The position numbers and the translations under genes were made by a program. A stretch of 64,000 bases of DNA from contig CANNGH010000005.1 in NCBI GenBank assembly GCA_947504115.1, positions 1 through 64,000 of the forward strand, written 5' to 3'. Below the pieces are notes generated by a model that made no database searches, was not told the DNA's origin, and was given only the letters and a program-made list of their open reading frames with translations. How positions within the stretch are numbered: the first letter of the stretch is position 1; every line of letters begins with the position of its first letter. The stretch comes from an uncultured Sedimentitalea sp. Lineage in GTDB: Bacteria > Pseudomonadota > Alphaproteobacteria > Rhodobacterales > Rhodobacteraceae. Below are positions 17,686-28,787 of the stretch, one piece after another.

Positions 17686-18567
17686 ATGGCGATCCTCATC
17701 GGCGAGAACACCAGGGTCATCTGTCAGGGTCTGACCGGCAGCCAGGGCACGTTCCACACTGATCAGGCCATGGCCTATGGCACAAAAATGGTCGGCGGCG
17801 TCACCCCCGGCAAGGGTGGGCAGACGCATCTGGACCTGCCCGTGTTCGACACGGTCCATGACGCCCGGGCCGCGACCGGCGCCGATGCGACGGTGATCTA
17901 TGTGCCGCCCCCCTTTGCCGCCGACAGCATCCTCGAGGCGATCGACGCCGGAATGGAATTGATCGTCTGCATCACCGAAGGCATCCCGGTTCTGGACATG
18001 ATGAAGGTCAAGGCTGCGTTGCAGACGGGCAAGTCGCGGCTGATCGGTCCGAACTGCCCCGGTGTGATGAGCCCCGGCGCCTGCAAGATCGGCATCATGC
18101 CGGGTTCGATCTTCGCGCGCGGCTCGGTCGGGCTCGTGTCCCGGTCGGGCACGCTGACCTACGAGGCGGTGAAACAGACCAGCGATGTCGGTCTGGGCCA
18201 GTCCACCGCCGTGGGCATCGGCGGCGACCCGATCAAGGGGACCGAGTTCATCGACGTGCTGGAGATGTTCCTGGCCGACGACCAGACCGAAAGCATCATC
18301 ATGATCGGCGAGATCGGCGGCTCGGCCGAAGAGGACGCAGCGCAGTTCCTGGCGGACGAGCGCAAGAACGGCCGCTGGAAGCCGACAGCCGGTTTCATCG
18401 CCGGACGCACCGCGCCGCCGGGACGGCGCATGGGCCATGCCGGCGCCATCGTCGCCGGCGGCACGGGCGGCGCCGAGGACAAGATCGAGGCGATGCAATC
18501 CGCCGGAATCGTGGTCGCCGACAGCCCCGCGACGCTGGGCGAGGCCGTGCTGAAGGCAATCGGCTGA
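17686..18567 (+). CDS. sucD: succinyl-CoA synthetase alpha subunit
   Basis: The 293-residue CoA-binding and phosphohistidine subunit of succinyl-CoA synthetase. Landmarks are [21 protein letters not shown] (CoA Rossmann region), [37 protein letters not shown] and the phosphorylated His in [20 protein letters not shown] lies upstream of the ATG at 17686; an in-frame ATG at 17677 would add only MCR. It follows sucC across a hairpin-bearing 71-bp spacer and is probably cotranscribed with it. Confidence 0.97.
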   Translation: MAILIGENTRVICQGLTGSQGTFHTDQAMAYGTKMVGGVTPGKGGQTHLDLPVFDTVHDARAATGADATVIYVPPPFAADSILEAIDAGMELIVCITEGIPVLDMMKVKAALQTGKSRLIGPNCPGVMSPGACKIGIMPGSIFARGSVGLVSRSGTLTYEAVKQTSDVGLGQSTAVGIGGDPIKGTEFIDVLEMFLADDQTESIIMIGEIGGSAEEDAAQFLADERKNGRWKPTAGFIAGRTAPPGRRMGHAGAIVAGGTGGAEDKIEAMQSAGIVVADSPATLGEAVLKAIG

Positions 18568-18756
18568 TGTCTGACATGCCGCCACCCCCGCCATGGGTGA
18601 CCCGCGCCTGCCCGCGTCACGAGGTGAGATGAATATGCCGCTTTGCCAAAACGTTCCGGCCTTTGCCGCAACGACATTCGTTGCCCGAACGGCACCTTTG
18701 GCCTACGCTTCTTTACGCCCCTTCATATCCGGTTTCAACTCTTTCAAGGTATCGAC

Positions 18757-21717
18757 ATGACCGATCAGTCCTCCACCGACCAGTTTCATGCCTCGTCTTT
18801 CATGCAAGGGCACAATGCCGAATATCTGGAACAGCTCTACGCCCAGTATGCCGGCGATCCCGCGGCGGTCGATGCCGCCTGGGCCGAGTTTTTCCGCGAA
18901 CTGGGCGATTCCGATCAGGACGTCAAACGCGAGGCCGCCGGCCCCTCGTGGGCGCGCAGCGACTGGCCGCCGGTGCCCCATGACGATCTGACCGCCGCGC
19001 TGACCGGCGAGTGGCCCGCAGAAGAGGCCAGCGCCGCCGCGGCCAAGATCACCGGCAAGGCCGATGCCGCCAAGGTTGAACTGTCCGAAGAAAACGTCAA
19101 ACGCGCTGTTCTGGACAGCGTCCGTGCGCTGATGCTGATCCGTGCCTATCGCATCCGTGGCCACCTGATCGCCGATCTTGACCCGCTGAACATGCGCGAT
19201 GAATCCTATCGCCCCGAACTCGATCCGGCGACCTATGGCTTCACCGATGCCGACATGGACCGGCCGATCTTCATCGACAACGTCCTGGGCCTTCAGATCG
19301 CGCCGCTGCGCCAGATCATCGAAATCGTCAAGCGCACCTATTGCGGCACCTTCGCGTTGCAGTTCATGCACATTTCCAACCCGCAGCAATCCGCCTGGCT
19401 GAAGGAGCGGATCGAGGGGTTCGGCAAGGAAATCCAGTTTACCCGTGAAGGACGCAAGGCGATCCTCAACAAGATGGTCGAGGCCGAAGGGTTCGAAAAA
19501 TTCCTGCATGTCAAATACATGGGCACCAAACGCTTTGGGCTGGACGGCGGCGAAAGCCTGATCCCCGCGATGGAGCAGATCATCAAGCGCGGTGGCGCCC
19601 TCGGGGTCAAGGATGTGGTGATCGGCATGCCGCATCGGGGCCGCCTGTCGGTTCTGGCCAACGTGATGGGCAAACCCTATCGCGCCATCTTCAACGAATT
19701 CCAGGGCGGCAGTTTCAAGCCCGAGGATGTGGACGGTTCGGGCGACGTGAAATATCACCTCGGCGCGTCGTCCGACCGCGAATTCGACGGCAACGTCGTA
19801 CACCTGTCTCTGACCGCCAATCCCAGCCACCTGGAGGCGGTGAACCCCGTCGTTCTGGGCAAGGCGCGGGCGAAACAGGACCATGACAACGACACGGACC
19901 GTACCGGCGTCCTGCCGGTCCTGCTGCATGGCGATGCGGCCTTTGCCGGTCAGGGCGTCGTGGCGGAATGTTTCCAGTTGTCGGGCATCCGCGGCCATCG
20001 CACGGGCGGCACCATGCATATCGTGGTGAACAATCAGATCGGGTTCACCACCGCGCCGCATTTCAGCCGCACCTCGCCCTATCCGACCGATATCGCCATG
20101 ATGGTCGGGGCGCCGATCTTCCACGTCAACGGCGACGACCCCGAAGCCGTGGTTCATGCCGCCAAGGTCGCCACCGAGTTCCGGCAGAAGTTCCACAAGG
20201 ACGTGGTGCTCGATATCTTCTGCTACCGCCGCTTCGGCCACAACGAAGGCGACGAGCCGATGTTCACCAACCCCTTGATGTACAAGAACATCAAGACCCA
20301 CAAGACGACGCTCAGCCTCTATACCGAACGTCTTGTCGCGGACGGCTTGATCCCCGAGGGCGAGATCGAGGACATGAAGGCGTCGTTTCAGGCCCATCTG
20401 AACGAGGAATTCGAGGCCGGCAAGAACTACAAGCCCAACAAGGCCGACTGGCTGGACGGGCGCTGGTCGCATCTGGACCGGCGGGCGACCGACGATTACC
20501 AGCGCGGCGAAACCGCGATCAAACCCGAAACCCTTGAGGAAGTCGGCCGCGCCCTGACACGCACGCCGGACGGTTTTCCGCTGCACCGCACCGTCTCGCG
20601 GCTGCTGGACGCCAAGAAGGAGATGTTCGAAACCGGCAAGGGTTTTGATTGGGCAACGGCCGAAGCGCTGGCCTTCGGCAGCCTCGTGACCGAGGGATAT
20701 ACGGTGCGGCTGGCCGGACAGGACAGCACGCGCGGCACCTTCAGCCAACGCCATTCCGCGCTGATCAACCAGGAGACCGAGGAGCGGTATTATCCGCTGA
20801 ACCACATCCGCGAGGGCCAGGCGCATTACGAGGTCATCGACTCGATGCTGTCGGAATACGCGGTTCTGGGTTTCGAATACGGCTATTCGCTGGCCGAACC
20901 CAATGCGCTGGTGGCCTGGGAGGCACAGTTCGGCGATTTCGCCAATGGTGCCCAGATCATGTTCGACCAGTTCATTTCGGCCGGTGAAAGCAAATGGCTG
21001 CGCATGTCCGGCCTCGTCTGCCTGCTGCCGCATGGCTATGAGGGGCAAGGCCCGGAGCATTCCAGCGCCCGGCTGGAGCGGTTCCTGCAGATGTGCGGTC
21101 AGGACAACTGGATCGTCGCCAACTGCACGACCCCGGCCAACTACTTCCACATCCTGCGCCGCCAGCTGCACCGCGATTTCCGCAAGCCACTGATGCTGAT
21201 GACGCCGAAATCGCTGCTGCGTCACAAGCTGGCCGTCAGCAGCGCCGAGAATTTCACCACCGGTTCGTCGTTCCACCGCGTGCTCTGGGACGACGCCGAG
21301 CGCGAGGGGTCGGAAATGCAACTGGCCCCGGATGACAGCATCCGCCGGGTCGTGATGTGCTCGGGCAAGGTCTATTACGACCTGCTGGAAGAACGCGACG
21401 AGCGTGGCCTGGATGACATCTATCTGCTGCGCGTCGAACAATTCTATCCGTTCCCGGCGCTCAGCCTGGTCAAGGAGTTGGAACGCTTCAAGCAGGCCGA
21501 AATCATCTGGTGCCAGGAAGAGCCCAAGAACCAGGGCGCCTGGACCTTTATAGAGCCCAATATCGAATGGGTTCTGAACCGGATCGACGCGCAGCACAAA
21601 CGCCCGCGCTATGTCGGCCGGCCAACATCTGCCTCGCCCGCGACTGGCCTCGCCAGCCAGCACAAGAAACAACAAGACGCGCTCGTGAACGAGGCGCTGA
21701 CCATCGAAGGAAACTGA
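18757..21717 (+). CDS. sucA: 2-oxoglutarate dehydrogenase E1 component
   Basis: The 986-residue thiamine-diphosphate decarboxylase that starts the 2-oxoglutarate dehydrogenase reaction. The N-terminal E2-binding segment ([18 protein letters not shown]) is followed by [20 protein letters not shown], the ThDP motif beginning [15 protein letters not shown] and ending in NNQIGFTT, and the C-terminal transketolase-like domain ([39 protein letters not shown]). The start at 18757 gives the conserved N terminus. The TGA is separated from the sucB ATG by one base, so translation is coupled. Confidence 0.97.
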   Translation: MTDQSSTDQFHASSFMQGHNAEYLEQLYAQYAGDPAAVDAAWAEFFRELGDSDQDVKREAAGPSWARSDWPPVPHDDLTAALTGEWPAEEASAAAAKITGKADAAKVELSEENVKRAVLDSVRALMLIRAYRIRGHLIADLDPLNMRDESYRPELDPATYGFTDADMDRPIFIDNVLGLQIAPLRQIIEIVKRTYCGTFALQFMHISNPQQSAWLKERIEGFGKEIQFTREGRKAILNKMVEAEGFEKFLHVKYMGTKRFGLDGGESLIPAMEQIIKRGGALGVKDVVIGMPHRGRLSVLANVMGKPYRAIFNEFQGGSFKPEDVDGSGDVKYHLGASSDREFDGNVVHLSLTANPSHLEAVNPVVLGKARAKQDHDNDTDRTGVLPVLLHGDAAFAGQGVVAECFQLSGIRGHRTGGTMHIVVNNQIGFTTAPHFSRTSPYPTDIAMMVGAPIFHVNGDDPEAVVHAAKVATEFRQKFHKDVVLDIFCYRRFGHNEGDEPMFTNPLMYKNIKTHKTTLSLYTERLVADGLIPEGEIEDMKASFQAHLNEEFEAGKNYKPNKADWLDGRWSHLDRRATDDYQRGETAIKPETLEEVGRALTRTPDGFPLHRTVSRLLDAKKEMFETGKGFDWATAEALAFGSLVTEGYTVRLAGQDSTRGTFSQRHSALINQETEERYYPLNHIREGQAHYEVIDSMLSEYAVLGFEYGYSLAEPNALVAWEAQFGDFANGAQIMFDQFISAGESKWLRMSGLVCLLPHGYEGQGPEHSSARLERFLQMCGQDNWIVANCTTPANYFHILRRQLHRDFRKPLMLMTPKSLLRHKLAVSSAENFTTGSSFHRVLWDDAEREGSEMQLAPDDSIRRVVMCSGKVYYDLLEERDERGLDDIYLLRVEQFYPFPALSLVKELERFKQAEIIWCQEEPKNQGAWTFIEPNIEWVLNRIDAQHKRPRYVGRPTSASPATGLASQHKKQQDALVNEALTIEGN

Positions 21718-21718
21718 C

Positions 21719-23275
<1,557 letters not shown>

Positions 23276-23285
23276 GTCGTTTCCG

Positions 23286-23687
23286 ATGGAAAATGCCGAA
23301 AAAGGCCAGTTGGTTATGGCGCGCATTCTCGAAAAGACCATGGACGTGGGTATCCAGGAATGGATGCTCACCTTCGATGATTTGAACCTAGAGGAAGACT
23401 TCGCTAACTTTTTTTATCCATGCCTTGAATGGCTAGAAAGCGAAGGATTGATCAGAGTGAGATCCTACCATCGAACGATGGGCGGTCGAGCGCAGGGCAG
23501 CGTACAAAATGTTCACATCACCGCTTTTGGCCAAAGCGTGTTGCGGCAAGAAGTAAATATCACCGGTGAAAATGAAATGCTCTCAGAAACAGTCAAGAAC
23601 GTCAGTAAGGAACCGGGGTATTATTCGAAGTTTGGTGACTTCTTGGGGAGCCTGCTCGGCGGGTTCACCAAATCCATAGGATCGTGA
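23286..23687 (+). CDS. hypothetical protein, low-G+C insertion in sucAB-lpd operon
   Basis: A 133-residue protein that I cannot assign. The DNA is visibly poorer in G+C than sucB and lpd, with codons rare in the neighbours (ata, tta-like, aga). The middle looks like a winged-helix region (FFYPCLEWLESEGLIRVRSY, then VHITAFGQSVLRQE) and the tail reads KFGDFLGSLLGGFTKSIGS. No clear ribosome site precedes the ATG at 23286, and a second ATG at 23316 could be the start. Ten bases after sucB and one base before the MAPEG gene, it would be expressed with the operon. Recent acquisition is likely. Confidence 0.65.
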   Translation: MENAEKGQLVMARILEKTMDVGIQEWMLTFDDLNLEEDFANFFYPCLEWLESEGLIRVRSYHRTMGGRAQGSVQNVHITAFGQSVLRQEVNITGENEMLSETVKNVSKEPGYYSKFGDFLGSLLGGFTKSIGS

Positions 23688-23688
23688 A

Positions 23689-24084
23689 ATGACCCCCGAA
23701 CTCACCGTCCTCACCCTCGCCGCTCTGCTTCAGGTGGTGCAATTCGCGCTCTTCGCCGCCCCCGCGAACCGCGAACTCGGTCCCGCCTACACCATGTCCT
23801 CGCGCGATGCGCCGCCCGCGCGGGGTCTGTCGGATCGCACCGGGCGGCTGCAACGCGCCCTGAACAACCATTTCGAAGGGCTGATCCTGTTCACCATCGC
23901 CTGCGTGGTCGTCACCCTGTCGGGCCAGTCCACCGGCTTCACCGCCGCCTGCGCCTGGATCTACCTCGCGGCGCGCGTCCTGTTCATCCCGGCCTATGCC
24001 ATGGGCCTCAACCCCGCGCGTTCGATCATATGGGGCATCGGCTTTCTGGCGACCGTTCTCATGCTGATCGCGGCGCTCGTCTGA
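23689..24084 (+). CDS. MAPEG family membrane protein
   Basis: A 131-residue protein with four predicted helices. Its MAPEG-type signature includes the loop R-x-x-R-A-x-x-N-x-x-E (GRLQRALNNHFEGLILF, about residues 55-70) that binds glutathione in eukaryotic relatives, and the C-terminal ARVLFIPAYAMGLNPARS. Bacterial members are small integral membrane proteins of mostly unknown substrate. It overlaps nothing but begins one base after the preceding unknown gene, inside the sucAB-lpd cluster. A repeat element follows. Confidence 0.85.
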   Translation: MTPELTVLTLAALLQVVQFALFAAPANRELGPAYTMSSRDAPPARGLSDRTGRLQRALNNHFEGLILFTIACVVVTLSGQSTGFTAACAWIYLAARVLFIPAYAMGLNPARSIIWGIGFLATVLMLIAALV

Positions 24085-24085
24085 T

Positions 24086-24148
24086 CTTCTTCTGGCGGAA
24101 AAATATCCCGGGGGAGTCGCGCATCGCGCGACGGGGGCTGGCCCCCGA
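24086..24148 (+). repeat. dispersed intergenic repeat, copy 1
   Basis: Starts TTCTTCTGG, then AAAAATATCCCGGGGG, and ends in the hairpin CGGGGGCTGGCCCCCG. It is related to copies at 42358, 47348 and 51353 and lies directly after the MAPEG stop. Confidence 0.75.
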
Positions 24149-24176
24149 CCCGGTCCAAACAAAGGGATAACGCATA

Positions 24177-25565
24177 ATGGCCAATTACGACGTCATCATC
24201 ATCGGTTCCGGCCCCGGCGGCTATGTCTGCGCCATCCGCTGCGCGCAACTTGGTCTGAAGACCGCCTGTGTCGAAGGGCGCGAGACGCTCGGGGGCACCT
24301 GCCTCAATGTCGGCTGCATCCCGTCCAAGGCGCTGCTGCATTCCAGCCACATGCTGCACGAGGCCGAGCATAATTTCGCGGCCATGGGCCTCAAAGGCAA
24401 AAGCCCCTCGGTCGACTGGAAACAGATGCTCTCCTACAAGGACGACACCATCGCCACCAACACCAAGGGCATCGAATTCCTGTTCAAGAAGAACAAGATC
24501 GACTGGCTCAAGGGCTGGGGCAGCATCCCCGCACCCGGCAAGGTCAAGGTCGGCGACGAGGTGCACGAGGCCAAGCATATCGTGATCGCATCCGGGTCGG
24601 AAACCTCCTCCCTGCCCGGAGTCGAGGTCGATGAGAAGGTCGTCGTCACCTCGACCGGCGCACTGGAACTGGGCAAGCTGCCGAAAAAGATGGTAGTGAT
24701 CGGCGCGGGTGTGATCGGGCTGGAACTGGGCAGCGTCTATTCCCGCCTCGGAGCCGAAGTGACGGTGATCGAATATCTCGACGCGATCACACCGGGCATG
24801 GACGGCGAGGTGCAGAAAACCTTCCAGCGCATCCTCAAGAAACAGGGGCTGACCTTCGTCATGGGCGCGGCGGTGCAGAAGACCGACGCCACCAAGACCA
24901 AGGCCAAGGTCACCTATACGCTGCGCAAGGACGACAGCGAACACCAGATCGAGGCCGATACCGTTCTGGTCGCCACCGGGCGCAAACCGTTTGTCGACGG
25001 ACTCGGGCTGGATGCACTGGGGGTCAAGCTGACGGATCGCGGGCAGGTCGCGGTGGACGACCAATGGCAGACGAATATCAAAGGCATCCACGCCATCGGC
25101 GACTGCATCACCGGGCCGATGCTGGCCCACAAGGCCGAGGACGAAGGCATGGCCGTCGCCGAAGTCCTTGCCGGCAAGCATGGTCACGTGAATTACGGCG
25201 TCATTCCCTCGGTCATCTACACCCACCCCGAGGTCGCTTCGGTCGGGCAGACCGAGCAACAGCTGAAGGATTCGGGCCGCGCCTATAAAACCGGCAAATT
25301 CTCGTTCATGGGCAACGGGCGGGCCAAGGCCAATTTCGCCGCCGACGGATTCGTCAAGATATTGGCCGACAAGGAAACCGACCGTATCCTGGGCGCGCAT
25401 ATCATCGGCCCCAGCGCCGGTGAGCTGATCCACGAAATCTGCGTCGCGATGGAGTTCGGCGCGAGCGCCCAGGATCTGGCGCTGACCTGCCACGCCCACC
25501 CGACCTATTCCGAAGCGGTGCGCGAGGCCGCGCTGGCCTGCGGCGACGGTCCGATCCACGCCTGA
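24177..25565 (+). CDS. lpd: dihydrolipoyl dehydrogenase (E3)
   Basis: The 462-residue flavoprotein that reoxidises dihydrolipoyl groups of the 2-oxoglutarate dehydrogenase E2 with NAD. The FAD motif is [15 protein letters not shown] (residues 7-21) and the redox disulfide is in [18 protein letters not shown]. The NAD motif is [19 protein letters not shown], and the dimer-interface catalytic His-Glu pair lies in [20 protein letters not shown] precedes the ATG. Its position at the end of the sucA-sucB cluster indicates the E3 of that complex. Confidence 0.97.
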   Translation: MANYDVIIIGSGPGGYVCAIRCAQLGLKTACVEGRETLGGTCLNVGCIPSKALLHSSHMLHEAEHNFAAMGLKGKSPSVDWKQMLSYKDDTIATNTKGIEFLFKKNKIDWLKGWGSIPAPGKVKVGDEVHEAKHIVIASGSETSSLPGVEVDEKVVVTSTGALELGKLPKKMVVIGAGVIGLELGSVYSRLGAEVTVIEYLDAITPGMDGEVQKTFQRILKKQGLTFVMGAAVQKTDATKTKAKVTYTLRKDDSEHQIEADTVLVATGRKPFVDGLGLDALGVKLTDRGQVAVDDQWQTNIKGIHAIGDCITGPMLAHKAEDEGMAVAEVLAGKHGHVNYGVIPSVIYTHPEVASVGQTEQQLKDSGRAYKTGKFSFMGNGRAKANFAADGFVKILADKETDRILGAHIIGPSAGELIHEICVAMEFGASAQDLALTCHAHPTYSEAVREAALACGDGPIHA

Positions 25566-25594
25566 GCCCTCCGCCGCCCCTGCGCGGCGGTGCC

Positions 25595-26338
25595 TTAGCG
25601 TCGCGTTTCGATGCTGCGCTGACCCTCTTTCATCAGCGCGTCGCTGCGGCTTTCGATCGCCTGTTCCAGTTCGGCCATGAACTCGGCGCGCGCATGGCCG
25701 GGCGGGATCGGCTTCAGAAACTCGACCACGGCCAGCCCCGGCTTGCGCATGATCCCCTTGCGCGGCCAGAACAACCCCACATTGGTCGCCACCGGAATGC
25801 AGGGCTGGCCAAGCTCACCATAAAGAACGCCGCTGCCAGATTTATAGGGCTTGTGCACCCCCGGCGGCACCCGCGTGCCTTGCGGGTAGATGACCAGTTG
25901 GCCGGGGTCGAGAAATTCCCGCGCCACGTCCTCGACCATGCGCGCGATCGCCACGCCGCGCTTGCCGCGATCGACGGGAACACACCCCAGCCGCTTGGCG
26001 TAAAGGCCGATGATCGGCGTCCGCAACAGCTCTTTCTTCATGATGAATTTCGGGCGCGGCAAGGCGTGAAAGATCATCAGGATATCGAGGAACGACTGGT
26101 GCTTGGCGGCGACCATCACTTCGCCCTCGGGAACCTGTCCGCGCACCTCGGTGCGCAGACCCAGCATCCAGCGCGCGGAGAAGAAAACCCAGCGGCAATA
26201 GGTGTTGCACGCCGCGAAAGCGCCTTCGCGTGAGACCAGCGCCCAGGGCGCAAAGACGATGCCCAGCACGAACATCACGAAATAGATCTGCACGGTGAAC
26301 AGAAGCGACACCAGCCAGCGCAAGCCCTGCCGCAACAT
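25595..26338 (-). CDS. plsC: 1-acyl-sn-glycerol-3-phosphate acyltransferase
   Basis: A 247-residue membrane acyltransferase of phospholipid synthesis that acylates lysophosphatidate to phosphatidate. It has an N-terminal hydrophobic helix (WLVSLLFTVQIYFVMFVLG), then the acyltransferase motif KHQSFLDILMIF, where the family shows H-X4-D, and the second motif VIYPQGTR. The ATG at 26338 shares one base with the ftsX stop (TGATG), so plsC is coupled to ftsEX; a TTG one codon upstream is less likely. The 3' end is convergent with lpd, 29 bp away. Confidence 0.93.
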   Translation of the reverse strand: MLRQGLRWLVSLLFTVQIYFVMFVLGIVFAPWALVSREGAFAACNTYCRWVFFSARWMLGLRTEVRGQVPEGEVMVAAKHQSFLDILMIFHALPRPKFIMKKELLRTPIIGLYAKRLGCVPVDRGKRGVAIARMVEDVAREFLDPGQLVIYPQGTRVPPGVHKPYKSGSGVLYGELGQPCIPVATNVGLFWPRKGIMRKPGLAVVEFLKPIPPGHARAEFMAELEQAIESRSDALMKEGQRSIETRR

Positions 26339-27237
26339 CAACTCAGGTCTCCCAGACGACGGCGCGCAGCCGTCAACGTCGCCAGAAACGCCACCCCCGC
26401 CGCCGCGAGCGGAATCAGCAAGGGCAGCAGCCAGCCCGCACCGCGAAAGCCGAGCCCGGTCAGGAAACCGCCCTCGTCCGACGCTGCCGGCAGCAGCGCC
26501 ACCCCGATCATGCCCAGCGCCATGCCCACGCCCGCGCCGATCAGCGCGCGCAGGGTAAAGCGGCGCACGAAGGCTTGCGCGATATAGCGGTCCCTGGCGC
26601 CGACAAGGCGCAGCACCTCGATCACCTGCGCATTGGCCGCCAGCGCCGCGTTGGCTGCCAGAGTGATCATGGCTGCCGTGGCCCCGCCGATCAGCAGCAT
26701 CGAGATCCAGCCCAGACGGCGCAGCGACCGCGCCGCATCGACCAACGGTCGCCGCCAGCGGGCGTGATCGTCAAGCACCGCGCCCGGCACTTCGGCGGAC
26801 AGGCGCAGGCGCAATCCGGCAAGGTCATAGGGGGGATCGTCCGCGATCACCTCGATCAGTTGCGGCACCGGCAGCGTATCCAGCGGCAATTCGGTTCCGA
26901 ACCAGGGCGCGAGCAGCGCCGCCTGTTCCTGCTCTCTGAGCGCGCGGGCACTCGCCACGCCCTCGGTCTGGTTCAGAACGGCCAGCGCCGCTTCGGTCTG
27001 GGCGGCGCGTTGATCGGGAGGCGCGTTGATGCGCAAAGTTGCCGCACGCGCCAGTTCCTCGGACCAGCGATCCGCCAACCGGCCGGACGCCAGCGACAAC
27101 GCCAGCGCGAACACCGCCAGAAACGCCATCGCCGCAGCGGCGAACAGCGTCAGGCGCGCGGTGATGCCGGTGGGCGGCACCATCCGGTCGGCCTGCGCAT
27201 CGCCCAGAACGAACGCGCGGATCGTGCGCCGGCTCAC
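26338..27237 (-). CDS. ftsX: cell division protein FtsX
   Basis: The 299-residue inner-membrane partner of FtsE; the pair transmits a signal across the membrane to peptidoglycan hydrolases at division. Four helices are visible: one near residues 25-50, then three in the C-terminal half (ISMLLIGGATAAMITLAANAA, LRALIGAGVGMALGMIGVALL and GAGWLLPLLIPLAAAGVAFL). A periplasmic loop lies between the first and second. It starts with GTG overlapping the ftsE stop (GTGA), giving tight coupling. The order ftsE-ftsX-plsC is consistent with a single transcript. Confidence 0.93.
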   Translation of the reverse strand: MSRRTIRAFVLGDAQADRMVPPTGITARLTLFAAAAMAFLAVFALALSLASGRLADRWSEELARAATLRINAPPDQRAAQTEAALAVLNQTEGVASARALREQEQAALLAPWFGTELPLDTLPVPQLIEVIADDPPYDLAGLRLRLSAEVPGAVLDDHARWRRPLVDAARSLRRLGWISMLLIGGATAAMITLAANAALAANAQVIEVLRLVGARDRYIAQAFVRRFTLRALIGAGVGMALGMIGVALLPAASDEGGFLTGLGFRGAGWLLPLLIPLAAAGVAFLATLTAARRRLGDLS

Positions 27238-27911
27238 AGGTCGGCCCCCGCCAGTTGCAGTTGACGGTTGGCGATCCGCAGCACCCGCGCCTGAACCTGG
27301 CTTTTGGCGGCGCGGATCAGCGCAAGGTCATGGCTGGCGATCAGCACTGTCTTGCCCATGCGGTTCAGTTCTATCAGCAATTGCAGCAGGCGCTGTGACA
27401 TCTCCCAATCGACGTTGCCGGTGGGCTCATCCGCCAGCACCATGTCGGGCGACAGGATCACCGCACGGGCCAGCGCGGCCCGCTGGCGTTCCCCGCCCGA
27501 CAGTTCCGGTGGCAGCGCCCCGGCGCGCTGCGACAGGCCGACCCAATTCATCAATTCGTCCAGGTTTTCGCGCTCCTGCGCCATGTCGTGCCCGGAAACG
27601 ATCAGCGGCAAGGCGACGTTGTCGGTCAGCGACAGATGGTCGAGAAACCGGCAGTCCTGATGCACCACGCCAATGCGGCGGCGCAGCAGCGCCATCGCGT
27701 CCCGATCCAGGCCGGCCATGTCGGCGTCGAACGCCCGCACCTGACCGCTGGTCGGTCGCAGCGCGCCATAGCACAGCTTCATCAACGTGGTCTTGCCCGC
27801 GCCCGAAGGGCCCGTCAGGAAATGGAACGATCCCGGCGACAGGCACACCGACACGTCGCTGAGCAATTCGCCACCGCCATAGCTGTAACCGACATTTTCA
27901 AGCTCGATCAC
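27234..27911 (-). CDS. ftsE: cell division ATP-binding protein FtsE
   Basis: The 225-residue ABC ATPase of the FtsEX divisome complex. Walker A is TGPSGAGKTTLMKL (near residue 38), the Q-loop HQDCRFL follows, the signature is ELSGGERQRAALARA, and Walker B is MVLADEPTGNVDW. The switch His appears in VLIASHDLAL. The initiation codon is GTG, with AGGGGG upstream. It is the first gene of the ftsE-ftsX-plsC run and is divergent from the zinc-ribbon gene at 28079. Confidence 0.96.
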   Translation of the reverse strand: MIELENVGYSYGGGELLSDVSVCLSPGSFHFLTGPSGAGKTTLMKLCYGALRPTSGQVRAFDADMAGLDRDAMALLRRRIGVVHQDCRFLDHLSLTDNVALPLIVSGHDMAQERENLDELMNWVGLSQRAGALPPELSGGERQRAALARAVILSPDMVLADEPTGNVDWEMSQRLLQLLIELNRMGKTVLIASHDLALIRAAKSQVQARVLRIANRQLQLAGADL

Positions 27912-28078
27912 GCGCGCCCCCTGTCACATTGCGCCTTCTTGCCCCAGCGCCGGGACAGTTTCAATGCCCCGACGCCACAGCTGCGATCGCGCGTTCATTG
28001 TTTCTTTGCGCTTTGTGCGTAAATGCATAAGGTGACGAAAAAACAAGGCCCGCGAGCGGACGGGAACGGATAACGTAG

Positions 28079-28765
28079 ATGCGACTGACATGCCCGAATT
28101 GCGACGCGCAATACGAAGTCCCCGACGGGGCGATCCCGCCCGAGGGGCGCGATGTGCAATGTTCAAATTGCAGCAATACATGGTATCAGCATCACCCCGA
28201 TCATCCCGAGGCCGCCACCGATGTCGAATCGGACGATGACGGGGCAGGTCCGGAGGCGCCGATCGCCCCCGCTCGCCGTCGTCTCGACCCCGAAGTCGCC
28301 GACATTCTCCGTCAGGAGGCCGAGCACGAAACCCGCCTGCGCGCGTCAGAGGCTGAAACCGGGTTGGAAAGCCAGCCGGATCTCGGCCTCGACAATGGCC
28401 CCGATGTCGCGGCCCCACCGCAAGGCCGCGAACAGCCCCCATCCGACGCCGGCAAAAAGAAATCGGAACCCCAGCACAATCTCCTGCCCGATCTGGAAGA
28501 GATCAGTTCGACCCTGCGCGTTTCCGAACAGAAGAATCCCGGCAGTGATGCGGCTGATTCACCCACCCCGAAACGCAGCGGCTTCCTCCTTGGATTCGGG
28601 GTGATCGTGCTGCTGGCGGCGGGTCTTTTGCTGATCTACACCAATGCCGAAAAGATCGCGCAGACGGTGCCTCGAACCCAACCGGCGCTGGCCGCCTATT
28701 CCGACACAGTCGATACGGCGCGGATCTGGCTGGAATCCGTTGTCACCGACATCACGTCGCAATAA
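28079..28765 (+). CDS. MJ0042-type zinc-ribbon membrane protein
   Basis: A 228-residue protein. The N-terminal zinc ribbon has two CxxC pairs, LTCPNCDAQYEVPDGAI and VQCSNCSNTWYQ, matching the MJ0042 zinc-finger family. An acidic, Pro/Glu-rich disordered stretch follows (about residues 45-155). A single membrane helix (SGFLLGFGVIVLLAAGLLLIY) and a short C-terminal segment of about 35 residues complete it. Such proteins often appear beside ftsEX in this group; the function is unknown. It is divergent from ftsE and convergent with the TIGR02302 gene. Confidence 0.85.
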   Translation: MRLTCPNCDAQYEVPDGAIPPEGRDVQCSNCSNTWYQHHPDHPEAATDVESDDDGAGPEAPIAPARRRLDPEVADILRQEAEHETRLRASEAETGLESQPDLGLDNGPDVAAPPQGREQPPSDAGKKKSEPQHNLLPDLEEISSTLRVSEQKNPGSDAADSPTPKRSGFLLGFGVIVLLAAGLLLIYTNAEKIAQTVPRTQPALAAYSDTVDTARIWLESVVTDITSQ

Positions 28766-28787
28766 ACCCGACATCCCGCCGCAACCG

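Noticed and set aside
25571-25590. CCGCCG/CGGCGG stem between lpd and plsC as a terminator
   Set aside because: Six-bp stem without a T tract; too weak to call, though it sits between convergent genes.
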